This document shows positions 24,094-35,166 of a stretch of 64,000 bases of DNA, piece by piece (the stretch's first letter is position 1; every line of letters begins with the position of its first letter). The translations under genes were made by a program, and so were the position numbers. Origin of the DNA: Erythroxylum novogranatense (lineage: Eukaryota; Streptophyta; Magnoliopsida; Malpighiales; Erythroxylaceae). Under the pieces are notes generated by a model. The model was given only the letters and a program-made list of their open reading frames with translations, was not told the DNA's origin and did no database searches. The DNA lies in the NCBI GenBank assembly GCA_029891385.1, contig CM057228.1, positions 54,351,783 to 54,415,782 on the forward strand, written 5' to 3'.

Positions 24094-25170
24094 TCATTAA
24101 AGTTGAGGTAATTATTGAGTTGAGAGAATTGAACACGACATCAAGACAATGGATAAAAGTACTAAAAGATTATGACGGTACAAATGAGTATTTTCTAGTA
24201 AAGTTAGTGTGGTATCTGATACATTAAGTAAAAATCCCAATAGCAATGAAACATGAATTCAGATATTGAGGTTATCAAATCTAGTGCAAAAAGAAGCATA
24301 GAGGCAAATCAAATACAATTTGTTATGGAATTAAAGATTAGTTTCACATGAAAGGATTTACTAAGCCCGAATTGAGGATCTAGAAATTGTGAATCTTACA
24401 AAGAGGTCGAAAGTGAATAAGAAGTTTGAGTTCGAATAGGAAAAATGATACTTTGTGGTGGAAATAAGAAGTATGTGTATCGATAAAGATGTTTAAGCAA
24501 AGAGATTGTTAGATAAGCAGAAATAACAACCCATGATATACATTCTAGTAGGAATACGTCGGAACATCATTTAACGGGTAAGAATTTAGAATCAAGTGAT
24601 TAAATGTTTGAATTACTGACGGTCTTAACTGTTAGAGATATGCTTAAGGCTTGTAGTTTGGAGTCCATAGGAGCATAAGAACAATGTATAGTTCTATTTG
24701 ACTTTAAGCATCACAATCATTATCATGTTGATTTCATTAGAATACTGTATGAAGAGTTAGATGACAAAAAGAGTCATCCGCCTCTTTATTTGCATGAATA
24801 GGGCTAAAGATGGTCGAAAACAAGAATTAATTAGGGATGAAATGTTTATGAAAGTATCACCTTCCCAAGGTGTGCCTAGATTGACTACAAGATGTCAAGT
24901 ATGTTAGGAAATATTGATATGATTTGATATTGGTGTTAGTGCAGAAAGTGTAAAAATTTTGTGAGTAGTCTGAAATATATTGAGGAAACAGTTGAGACAA
25001 TATGATATCTAAGTAAGTCAAGGAATGATTGATTGAATCCGTTAACTAGAGTCATTTGAAAGAAATTATTCGAGTGAAGAAATCACTTGGAAGACAGAGG
25101 AAAACATAAGACAACATTACCTTCATTTGTTTGATCAGTCAGGTAATAATTTCGAGGACGAAATTCTTTT
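22171..25170 (+). pseudogene. Non-coding interior of LARD element (decayed chromoviral pol)
   Basis: About 3 kb carries no ORF of 60 codons, shorter than the roughly 5 kb of an intact Tekay interior. Weak collinear traces of pol can still be read on the plus strand. RNase H-like text lies at about 23980-24240 (LELRELNTTSRQWIKVLKDYDGT-like, without a usable frame), split by a (TA)n run. A chromodomain-like end lies near 25080-25165 (TWKTEENIRQHYLHLFDQ, then FEDEILLKGG). Reverse transcriptase cannot be identified with confidence. Because LTR, PBS, PPT and target-site duplication are intact, the element probably moved using proteins supplied by relatives. Confidence 0.7.
24053..24091. repeat. 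(TA)n microsatellite
   Basis: About 19 TA repeats lie inside the RNase H trace of the LARD interior. Confidence 0.95.
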
Positions 25171-25184
25171 AAAAGGGGGAGAAA
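25168..25184 (+). other. Polypurine tract of LARD element
   Basis: Purine-rich ttaaaagggggagaaa lies directly before the 3' LTR start tgttggcccc at 25185. Confidence 0.85.
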
Positions 25185-28100
25185 TGTTGGCCCCCATATC
25201 TTTTTTTTAGTTAAGCATGATTTAAATGAAATTTTGAGGTTCTAATGGATTTAATTTTTGGGAGTTATTATTATGTCAATGTTTGTAAGATTATATGACA
25301 TTGGTAAATTGAATTAAAGTACTAAGGTAATAAGGATGTTCAAGGGCATTTTTGGAAGACTACTTAAGGATAAAAGATACAAGGCATATCAGAAAGGGCA
25401 AAATAGACAATTTAGAATCATTAATGGAAAAATTAAAATAAGAAGTGATGGCTTGCTTTTTAAGGAAGAAGCAAAAATGAAATTGGGAGAAAAGAAACAA
25501 AGGGAAGAGAGAAAGAAGAGAGTTTGGTGGAGAAGAGAGGAAATAAAGAAGAAAAAGCTAGGTTTTGATTTTTTTTGGTCCTAAAGAGTGATTTTGAAGT
25601 TATTCAGGAAGGGAAAAAGGTAGAAGATGATGAAAGCTTCCATTAGAGCCAACAAACTCTTCATTTGGTGAAGATTCAAGATAAGTTGGATTTTAATCTT
25701 TGGATTTTTTAAAAGGTTTTGATTCATATAGTTTAAGAAACATATGGGTTTAAGGATTCTAGGATCAATTTTAGTGAATATATCTTGTGAGTTCTCTAAT
25801 TTGAATCCCTATTGATATGAGAATGTTGTCTTTGATAAAGGAAATCAAAGGAGGCAAGAGGAGCAAAAGTAAAGACACGGTTGAGCTAAGTTTCAAGCAA
25901 GGAAATCAAAGTGGGTATACATTTATAATAGAATTAATAATCCAATAAATGTTTTCTTTACATCAAAGAAATTTAATGTTTTAAATTGCATCATAAATGT
26001 TGCATTTGTTGCTTCTTGAATGAATTGAGAATTTGTTATGTGTTTGATATGTGAATTGGGTTGATGATTTGTGAAAAGACTTTCAAAATGATTCTTTTGA
26101 AAAGATACATGTTTATGAAATTATGTTTTCGGAAATAGTTTTCGAAATATCTCATGTTCATGAAAAACAAGTTTCAAAAGTGTGCCATTTTGGGCAATAA
26201 GTTTACAACTTATGAAATACATATTATGTGGGTTTTCTTTAGTCCCTTAAGTTCATTTATGGAGCTGCTTTATGAACTCCCATAAATTCACGGCCACGCA
26301 AAACCATTTTGTGGGATTACGATGGTACGTTCTGTTCACAGCTACACAGGACCCTTAGGGGAAATGTGTAGTAAATTCTGTTTTGGACCTTCCAAACCAT
26401 TTTGATATGCTTATGTGCTCATGATATGTTGACAAGTTTGATGCATTCATGATTTAAAAATTGTGAATTTCGGTTATGAAATTGAGAATGATACTTTGAT
26501 GAATTTAATAAAAACTTTCTATTTGGCAAATAAACATTTCAAAGGTTTTGCTTAATTTTTCTGTTATAAACTGTTACCCACAAGCTTTCAAGCTCACCTC
26601 CTTTCACTCCCATCTCCAGGTGATGAAAAAGAGATTGGGTGAAAGAGAGTAAAGGCATTCGTTTGATTATGCATATTCTTGTATTTTAAGTTAGATTGAT
26701 GTAAAAACAAGACTTTGGATGTATGTCAAGAATTATGGGGTTTGAATATTTTGTATTTCAGATTTTTGATATTGTTGATGTAATATGACTTAGAATGCCA
26801 TTAAAGCTTTGTAAACTCTTATTCTGTGATGTCAATGAAATATGGATTTGTGAATGGATTATTTTTAAGTTGAAATGTGAATTTGCGTATGGATGAGGTG
26901 GAGTAGAAATATGAATTAATTAAGGATGAGCTTAAGTTGGAATTCGGTATATTTGGGAAAGTTATCAATTTAAGATGATAAATTTTTAATATGAATGGTT
27001 GCTGCATATCAGTGTGATGCTATGGATACAAAAATAGGAATGAATGATGAAATGTAGTTGGATGGTTTAAAATTAAGTTGCGTTAGAGGAAGTGAATTTG
27101 GGAAAATTTTCAAGTCTTTCGGTGAAAATTGTATACTGATTTCAAGGGAAAAAATGGATTAATTTAGGAAGAATTAGACAAAGTTATCTTCACGAAAGTT
27201 GTAGCTTATCTTTTCAACTTTCCATGGATATAAAGTATAAAATTTTTCGACAATAGAGTTGGAGGATATGATCATTAGAAGTTTGGATGTTGTTTAGGAT
27301 GGAACTTTCGGGATAGCCACTTTGATTTGAAATTTTGACCCTTATAAAAGCAGAAATTATTTTTAAGTTTTTCATAGAAGTTGTAGATTTTTTTAGCTTT
27401 CTATTGATATAAATGTTGCAAAATTTTTAGTTCTAGATTAAAATTTATGAGATTTAGAAATTGGGATGTTGGAAGAAGAAAAGCAGGAGGAGAAGCACGA
27501 AAAAGCACGATCGCGACTCGCCGGTTTCCCCCTCCAGCTGAACATGTTTCACTCTTTTGACCATAACTTTGTCGTACGACCTCCGAATGACCTAATGTTT
27601 AAAGCATTGGATTCATAACACATTTATCTCTCATTCCATAAAAATTTATAGCTCTTTAATTTAATTTTAAAAATATGGATTGAATCAAAGTAAGGGGATC
27701 GGTTGGAAGAGTATGAGTTGGATATTTTTACTGAACATGCTTCAGTATTTTTGTGATATCTTAATCATTAGAGCTCCAAATGTGATAATTATTGTCTCTA
27801 CATAAACTAGAGACATAGAGCTATAAATTATCTGAAGGATTAAAATTTTAATTCGAACTCTAAGACTTTCAGTTTCTGGGAGGAAGTTGAGTATAGTGTA
27901 CAGTTTCAATTTAGTAACAGCCCATAAATGTTTGAGCTATAACTTTTAGATTTTTGAACAAAATTGAACGATTTTAGTGTCATTAGAAAATTAAGACAAT
28001 GGAAAATAAATGTTCTAAGGAAGCCAAATTGCAATTCCGATTCGAGGTTTTCTAAAATCTGTTTTGAAATAGGAAAAATGAGTTCGTTTTTGATAATTGA

Positions 28101-28233
28101 CTGGTGTGGGCACGCCACTCATATGGGATGATTGTTAATGCGGATTCTTTGAAATAACCCTACAAGGTAATACACACGCTCACGTCTTATGATTTTTAAA
28201 GCAAGAGTTGGGTTCCGAAATCAAGGCCCAACA
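25185..28233 (+). mobile_element. 3' LTR of Tekay-like LARD element
   Basis: This 3049-bp copy of the LTR at 18987-22147 starts tgttggccccc and ends ...gcccaaca. It is followed by ctttt, the target-site duplication. Compared with the 5' copy it lacks a piece near 26245 and a piece near 27500. The ORF at 25336-25584 (Lys/Arg-rich) is present in a broken form in the other LTR and is not judged a gene. Confidence 0.92.
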
Positions 28234-28238
28234 CTTTT
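28234..28238. repeat. Target-site duplication of LARD, right (ctttt)
   Basis: Identical to 18982-18986, which proves that 18987-28233 inserted as one unit. Confidence 0.85.
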
Positions 28239-29091
28239 AGTAATTTATTTTAATTAAATTAAATTGAAATTTAGTTAAAATTACAATCGATTCTAATTAA
28301 ATACTAATTGAACTCAAATAAGATTCAATATCTTATATTGATTATTTTTTATTAAATCTCTCATATTTAGTCATAAGTTTCTCAAATTTTACAATCAAGT
28401 CTATCTTGATTAAAATATCTTTTCTCTCTTCAACTCATTCCTTATTTATGACCTATTAAGTTGCAAAATATGTTAGCAATGGGTATAAATTATAACCCTA
28501 AACCATATCCGAACTTATAAAAATTAAACTCCTTTAATTTGTTTTAATTCTTTAATTGAATAACTTATATCCACATATCAAGATTGACATCTAACAATAC
28601 ATCATGACTACCCAAATATGTATAAATGTTAAAGTAGTTTTGACTAACTTTTCATGCATATTTTTGTATAATTTAATATTTCTCATCATACAATGTTTTG
28701 ATTAGACATATATTATAAAATTAATAACTACTTTATTTGACTCCAATCATATTAGTTCTTCACTATTAGTAATTGATTATATTAATGACATTTGTAAACT
28801 ATTTTACAAAGTACACTTCCACATTAATCAAAGATTTTCAAATTAATAATAATCGAGAACTACCTCCATATAGTTCATATTATATTCAATGACTACCGAT
28901 TAAACTATCCTTGACTAGAATAGGTCACAAATATTATTAAAATTATAGCAATCCTTTTATAAGATATCTTAGAGACCTTAAATCAAAAGATCACTTATAT
29001 AATCATCACAATGAGAATTTTCGAGACATACAAGTAATGTTTCAAATAAAATTCTCATATATGATCGATTGAGTTTACTTGTTCTCTAACA
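28239..29091 (-). mobile_element. Copia-type 3' LTR, proximal part
   Basis: On the minus strand the LTR begins TGTTAGAGAACAAG at 29091, preceded by a purine-rich GTGGGTGTT (29092-29100). This is a polypurine tract plus LTR start typical of copia elements. It runs leftward to the LARD insertion and continues at 18986. The tandem duplication described below starts inside it, at 28859. Confidence 0.6.
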
Positions 29092-29394
29092 AACACCCAC
29101 ATATTTGTTTAAATATCTTCATACTTTAGTCTATAAGATCAACTATTACTTTATAAGTAAGAAGTATAATGTATGCTTGTCTTTTTATATTCTATCAATG
29201 TCTAATCTTATTATAATAATGACTAGGAACAATATAGGAATAATATATAAAATACAAATCTCATAATTATAATTACATCATAATTTTATTTACAATTGTG
29301 ATTTATCTTATAGACTTTATTAGATACATTTGAATATGTATAAAATACAAACATCTTTAAATAATTATGTTATTAAACTAAAACCAACTAATAT

Positions 29395-29700
29395 ATGCTT
29401 AATTGTGTAAAAGAAGTTGAGGAGGAGCTCAAAGCAGAATATGATATATCTTTTAGCTCAGAGGTGAGTATTGAGTCCACAATTATGTTTGAAACTAACT
29501 CTTCATCTTTACATAGCAGATTGGAGGAATTAAACGAGGAAGGAAAAGGTGAAGAGTCATTTGAGATATTTCCCGAGAATATGAACTTAGTAAAGATTGA
29601 GAGTTTGAGGTTAGGGCAAGTGTTGAATATGACATATTATCAGCCAAGACTCTATCCTAAAGTACCTTCACATGGAAGTGACGCTAACTATAATACCTGA
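29395..29700 (+). CDS. Unrecognised acidic ORF, duplication copy 1
   Basis: This 101-codon ORF encodes a Glu/Ser-rich protein with segments VKEVEEELKAEYDISFSS and ESFEIFPENMNLVKIESL, then a Tyr/Pro-rich tail. I do not recognise it. The Athila-type signature that normally follows integrase starts about 35 bp after its stop, so it may be a remnant of an OTA-clade retrotransposon ORF. It has no signal peptide or membrane segment. It differs from its duplicate at nine codons, all amino-acid-changing, so nothing suggests selection to keep the protein. A chance or relic ORF is likeliest. Confidence 0.3.
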   Translation: MLNCVKEVEEELKAEYDISFSSEVSIESTIMFETNSSSLHSRLEELNEEGKGEESFEIFPENMNLVKIESLRLGQVLNMTYYQPRLYPKVPSHGSDANYNT

Positions 29701-31374
29701 AGATCATAATTTTGTTACATGAGGAAAGCGTGGAGTCGAGCCAGTGACCCTAAACAAATACGCTTCTTGGGAGGCAACCTAAGGGAAGTAAATTTCTTTT
29801 CCTTTACATTTACACATTTAATTTTTATATGCATGTGCGTTTCTATGTTAGTTTGTTTCTTGTTTATTTTTAAGTTTTCAATCAAAATGAGAGAAAGAAT
29901 AAAACAAACATTTTCTCTTTTTTGTTGCTTCTAAGATTATATAGTTATGATTAGAGTGTGAATTGACTGAGAATTTCATAGCAACTTTAGAATGTATTTT
30001 TACTCTTATGATTGGTTGATGCATATTATCTTTAGAAGAGTAGTGACTAGTGGTAAACAAAGCCAGGGAGATTTTGAGTCTTATTAGAATAACACATCCA
30101 TATCAGTCTCATTGTCTTTTAATAATGTGTGACCTTCATGACTTGTACATCATGATTTTGCCTTAAATTTCTATTCGAGACTACATTTTTATCACATGCA
30201 TTAACATGGAAATGATTAGGCATTATTTGTTTTTCTGAACTGTAGTAGCCAAATAGCCTACCCATTATATGATTTTTCCTTTAGATAAACCCCTTTGAGC
30301 TTTGTTAGCTTTTTTTGTGTACTAACTACATCATAAGATATTAAATTTAATCAAATGTCCTACCCAAGTCATAAAGCTAATGAAACATTTGTGATTATTG
30401 ATGATTATGAGATTTACAAAAGTATAAGTGTGAGGGCATGCATATATGTGGGTTGGTTATATTAATATTGGGATGTCATTTCGTCTCTTATCATTGAAAT
30501 TCCCATATTTATGTAGTTTATTTTAATTTTTATAAGAGAAAAGAAAAGAAAGGAAATGAAAGAAAGAAAAGAGAAAAGAAAAAGAAAAAAAGAAAATTAA
30601 TTAAAATATGTTTAAATAAATGTATCAAAGAGGAAGTGCATATGTGGTTTGCAAGGTTGATCATACTTACTGCATCCTCCTAAAGTTATATTGAATGGGT
30701 TATTTATGTATGTCGAATATGAGGTAAATGTTGGCTTGGAATGGTCACTTTTGTGGTTTTAATGTGATGTCATCAATTGTGAGTGATCCCTTCAAATTGG
30801 TATATACTTCATGTGGTTTGTGTATGAGAGCTCGATTTTGAGTTCTGAAACTTGTTTTTATGTTCATCATAGTTAATGTACACAATTGTGATTGAATGTT
30901 GGTTTTTACACTGGATGTTACATTGAGTGTTACTTGTTTCACTAGCGTTAACGGCTTTTAAACCACTTGATCCAAATACGTCTCACCTTATCTTTGCCCA
31001 CATTACAATCTTGAAAAGTGCTTTGATTAATGATTTTACATGTGAACCTCAGTGGTGGAGAAATGAAATGATATGCAAAATTGTGGAATGATATGATCAT
31101 GAATGGTGTTGAGTGTACCTATGGATATATTTTAATTAAACACATTTTTCAAGTCTACCATTAAATTGCTCAATTTTAAAGGTATTAAATGTTGAATGAC
31201 CATAAGTAAAAGCTTAGAATGTTGATTTCTTTCTATCATTTTTGAAAATTACTTATCTTTGTTTATGATAATGTAGTCTTGGAAAATATAGAAAATGAGT
31301 TCATGTTGTTGGGTCTATGAGCTTAATTTTGATGTTTTGCTCAAGGATGGTCAAAAGCTAAATGTGGGAGAATT

Positions 31375-31621
31375 TGATATGTGTTTAATTGAATATGAAT
31401 TTATTTTATAACACCTAGTGATTATTGCTATAAAAATGCTTAAGATACTACTCACTTTGACTCATATGAGATTTTAAGCCTAATTTGGAAACTAAGAAGC
31501 TAAAGTGAGTTAGAAAGTATAATATTTTGGTCATTTTTCGAAGATTAATATTCATTTGTCTTCAGAGAGTAAGAAGAAGAAAATTAGATAAGAAGAAGAC
31601 AAGAAAAGCTCTTCAAAATAA
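31375..31621 (+). mobile_element. Start of Athila/Tat-type LTR, truncated (copy 1)
   Basis: The purine-rich aatgtgggagaattt is followed by tgatatgtgtttaattg, the same LTR start as at 34921. The LTR is cut at 31621 by the duplication junction. Confidence 0.65.
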
Positions 31622-32415
31622 TGATCCCGACAAGAGGCCATGGGTATCTCTTCTGCTAATCCAGAAGTGGTGAATCCTTTATTGACTACTCAATTACCTT
31701 CGAATACCTCAAGCTTTACCCAAGCATCACCCTATGAGCGACCTCTGGAAGACAACAAGGAATGGAGTCAAAGCACAAAATCAGTATCCAAGATATCCTT
31801 GAGTACCTCAAGTCTAAGGATACTTTCACCATTGCTATGATGAGATTATCACTGACACTAGAAGAAGATATCCATGTGAGGATCTCATGGCAGATCATCC
31901 AATGTACTTACTACCGCTAGTAAGCATCCACATGTCAACTCTAAATATCTCATATTTACAGTTTCTGAGATCCACTGCTTGATCCAATCAAGGAATATGA
32001 CATGTGCTATTCATCCGGATTAATGATGTCGGTCTCATTAATCCTATGACTAGGGAGAATTTAGATACTGACATAATTGCACATGATAGGAATCTCAGTA
32101 GTATGATCACATCATAATTTCCTTCATGCTATGTCATATATCATGGACTTCATTAATTCGATTAAAGATCCAATCAATTCATAAACACTGTTCATGAATA
32201 TCAAATTAATGAAATATGCCTTTCTTTATTTATTCATAAAGTCATATACGACTTTGAATAAAACGCGCTAAAGGGGATTGCCTTTAGGGCACTACTCTAA
32301 CAATCTAACAATACTGGACATCCATAAGTCGACTTACACTGGTGAACAAGGCGACTTATCAGTACCGAGCAAGCATAAGTCGACTTACACATGGTACAAG
32401 TCGACTTACACTTAC
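31622..32415. other. Filler between the tandem copies
   Basis: These 794 bp are absent from the duplicated unit. The ORF at 31640-31840 shows no recognisable domain. The section 31960-32312 ends in ttgcctttagggcactactctaaca, which resembles a copia LTR terminus. It finishes with three copies of the palindrome-containing aagtcgacttacac (32325-32340, 32375-32390, 32397-32412) and a variant at 32348-32360. Its origin is unknown. Confidence 0.55.
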
Positions 32416-35166
32416 ACTACCTCCATATAGTTCATATTATATTCAATGACTACTGATTAAACTATCCTTGACTAGAATAGGTCAAAAATATTATTAAAAT
32501 TATAGAAATCCTTTTATAAGATATCTTAGAGACCTTAAATCAAAAGATCACTTATATAATCATCACAATGAGAATTTTAAGAGACATACAAGTAATATTT
32601 CAAATAAAATTATCATATACGATCAGTTTAGTTTACTTGTTCTCTAACAAACACCCACACGTTTGTTTAAATATCTTCATACTTTAGTCTATAAGATCAA
32701 CTATTACTTTATAAGTAAAAGTATAATGTATGCTTGTCTTTTATATTCTATCAATGTCTAATCTTATTATAATAATGACTAGGAACAATATAGGAATAAT
32801 ATATAAAATACAAATCTCATAATTATAATTACATCATAATTTTGTTTACAATAGTGATTTATCTTTTATTATATAAATTTGAATATGTATAAAATACAAG
32901 CATCTTTAAATAATTATGTTATTAAACTAAAACCAACTAATATATGCTTAATTGTGTAAAAGAAGTTGAGGAGGATCTCAAAGCAGAATATGATATATCT
33001 TTTAGCTCAGAGGTGAGTATTGAGTCCACAATTATGTTTCAAACTAACTCTTCATCTTTACATAGCAGATTGGAGGAATTAAACGAGGAAGAAAAAGGTG
33101 AAGAGTCATTTGAGATATTTCCCGAGAATATGAACTTAGTAAAGATTGAGAGTTTGAAGATAGGGCAAGTGTTGAATATGACAGATTATCAGCCAAGACC
33201 CTATCCTAAACTACCTTCACGTGGAAGTGACGCTAACTATAATACCTGAAGATCATAATTTTGTTACATGAGGAAAGCGTGGAGTCGAGTCAGTGACCCC
33301 AAACAAAGACGCTTCTTGGGAGGCAACCTAAGGGAAGTAAATTTCTTTTCCTTTACATTTACACATTTAATTTTTATATGCATGTGCGTTTCTATGTTAG
33401 TTGGTTTCTTGTTTATTTTTAAGTTTTCAATCAAAATGAGAGAAAGAATAAAACAAACATTTTCTCTTTTTTTTTGCTTCTAGGATTATATAGTTATGAT
33501 TAGAGTGTGAATTGACTGAGAATTTTATAGCAACTTTAGAATGTATTTTTACTCTTATGATTGGTTGATGCATATTATCTTTAGAAGAGTAGTGACTAGT
33601 GGTAAACAAAGCCAGGGAGATTTTGAGTCTTATTAGAATAACACATCCATATCAGTCTCATTGTCTTTTAATAATGCGTGACCTTCATGACATGTACATC
33701 ATGATTTTGCCTTAAATTTCTATTCGAGACTACATTTTTATCACATGGATTAACATGAAAATGATTAGGCATTATTTGTTTTTCTGAATTGTAGTAGCCA
33801 AATAGCCTACCCATTATATGATTTTTCCTTTAAATAAACCCCTTTGAGCTTTATTAGCTTTTTTTGTGTACTAACTACATTATAAGCTATTAAATTTAAT
33901 CAAATGTCCTACCCAAGTCATAAAGCTAATGAAACATTTGTGATTATTGATGATTATGAGATTTACAAAAGTATAAGTGTGAGGGCATGCATATATGTGG
34001 GTTGGTTATATTAATATTGGGATGTCATTTCGTCTCTTATCATTGAAATTCCCATATTTATGTAGTTTATTTTAATTTTATAAGAGAAAAGAAAAGAAAG
34101 GAAATGAAAGAAAGAAAGAGAAAAGCAAAAAAAAGAAAAATAATTAAAATATGTTTAAATAAATGTATCAAAGAGGAAGTACATATGTGGTTTGCAAGGT
34201 TGATCATACTTACTGCATCCTCCTAAAGTTATATTGAATGGGTTATTTATGTATGTCGAATATGAGGTAATTGTTGGCTTGGAATGGTCACTTTTTGTGG
34301 TTTTAATATGATGTCATCAATTGTATGAGTGATCCCTTCAAATTGGTATATACTTCATGTGGTTTGTGTATGAGAGCTCGATTTTGAGTTCTGAAACTTG
34401 TTTTTATGTTCATCATAGTTAATGTGCACAATTGTGATTGAATGTTGGTTTTTACACTGGATGTTACATTGAGTGTTACTTGTTTCACTAGTTTTAACGG
34501 CTTTCAAGCCACTTGATCCAAATACGTCTCACCTTATCTTTGCCCACATTACAATCTTGAAAAGTGCTTTGATTAATGATTTTACATGTGAACCTCAGTG
34601 GTGGAGAAATGAAATGATATGCAAAATTGTGGAATGACATGATCATGAATGATGTTGAGTGTACCTATGGATATATTTTAATTAAACACACTTTTCAAGT
34701 CTACCATTAAATTGCTCAATTTTAAAGGTATTAAATGTTGAATGACCATAAGTAAAAGCTTAGAATGTTGATTTCTTGCTATCATTTTTTAAAATTACTC
34801 ATCTTTGTTTATGATAATGTAGTCTTGGAAAATATAGAAAATGAGTTCATGTTGTTGGATCTATGAGCTTAATTTTGATGTTTTGCTCAAAGATGGCCAA
34901 AAGCTAAATGTGAGAGATTTTGATATGTGTTTAATTGAATATGAATTTATTCTATAACACCTAGTGATTATTGCTATAAAAATGCTTAAGATACTACTCA
35001 CTTTGACTCATATGAGATTTTAGGCCTAATTTGGAAACTAAGAAGTTAAAGTGAGTTAGAAAGTATAATATTTTGGTCATTTTTCGAAGATTAATATTCA
35101 TTTGTCTTCAGAGAGTAAGAAGAAGAAAATTAGATAAGAAGAAACAAGAAAAGCTCTTCAAAATAA
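32416..35166. repeat. Tandem segmental duplication, copy 2
   Basis: This 2751-bp block is nearly identical to 28859-31621. Unlike copy 1, it runs on at its right end into the rest of the LTR (to about 36738), so the right boundary is original and the left one is a new junction. Confidence 0.88.
32944..33249 (+). CDS. Unrecognised acidic ORF, duplication copy 2
   Basis: This duplicate of the 101-codon ORF at 29395-29700 has the same length and is open throughout. It differs at nine codons, giving E/D, E/Q, G/E, R/K, L/I, Y/D, L/P, V/L and H/R. It is followed by the same post-pol signature. The function is unrecognised, and it is likely a transposon relic. Confidence 0.3.
   Translation: MLNCVKEVEEDLKAEYDISFSSEVSIESTIMFQTNSSSLHSRLEELNEEEKGEESFEIFPENMNLVKIESLKIGQVLNMTDYQPRPYPKLPSRGSDANYNT

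Larger units (their letters stand above)
28859..31621. repeat. Tandem segmental duplication, copy 1
   Basis: This 2763-bp block is repeated almost unchanged at 32416-35166. It contains part of a copia-type LTR and its interior (to about 29390), an acidic ORF (29395-29700), an Athila-type post-pol signature with cgcttcttgggaggcaacct (29765-29785), AT-rich non-coding sequence, and a polypurine tract with the first 247 bp of an LTR (from 31375). Neither end coincides with an LTR terminus. It is therefore a duplication of genomic DNA and not a second insertion. Confidence 0.88.

Noticed and set aside
28859..35166. Interpretation of the two 2.76-kb copies as LTRs of one element
   Set aside because: They do not begin TG or end CA, no PBS or polypurine tract lies inside the 794-bp spacer, and each contains an internal LTR start.
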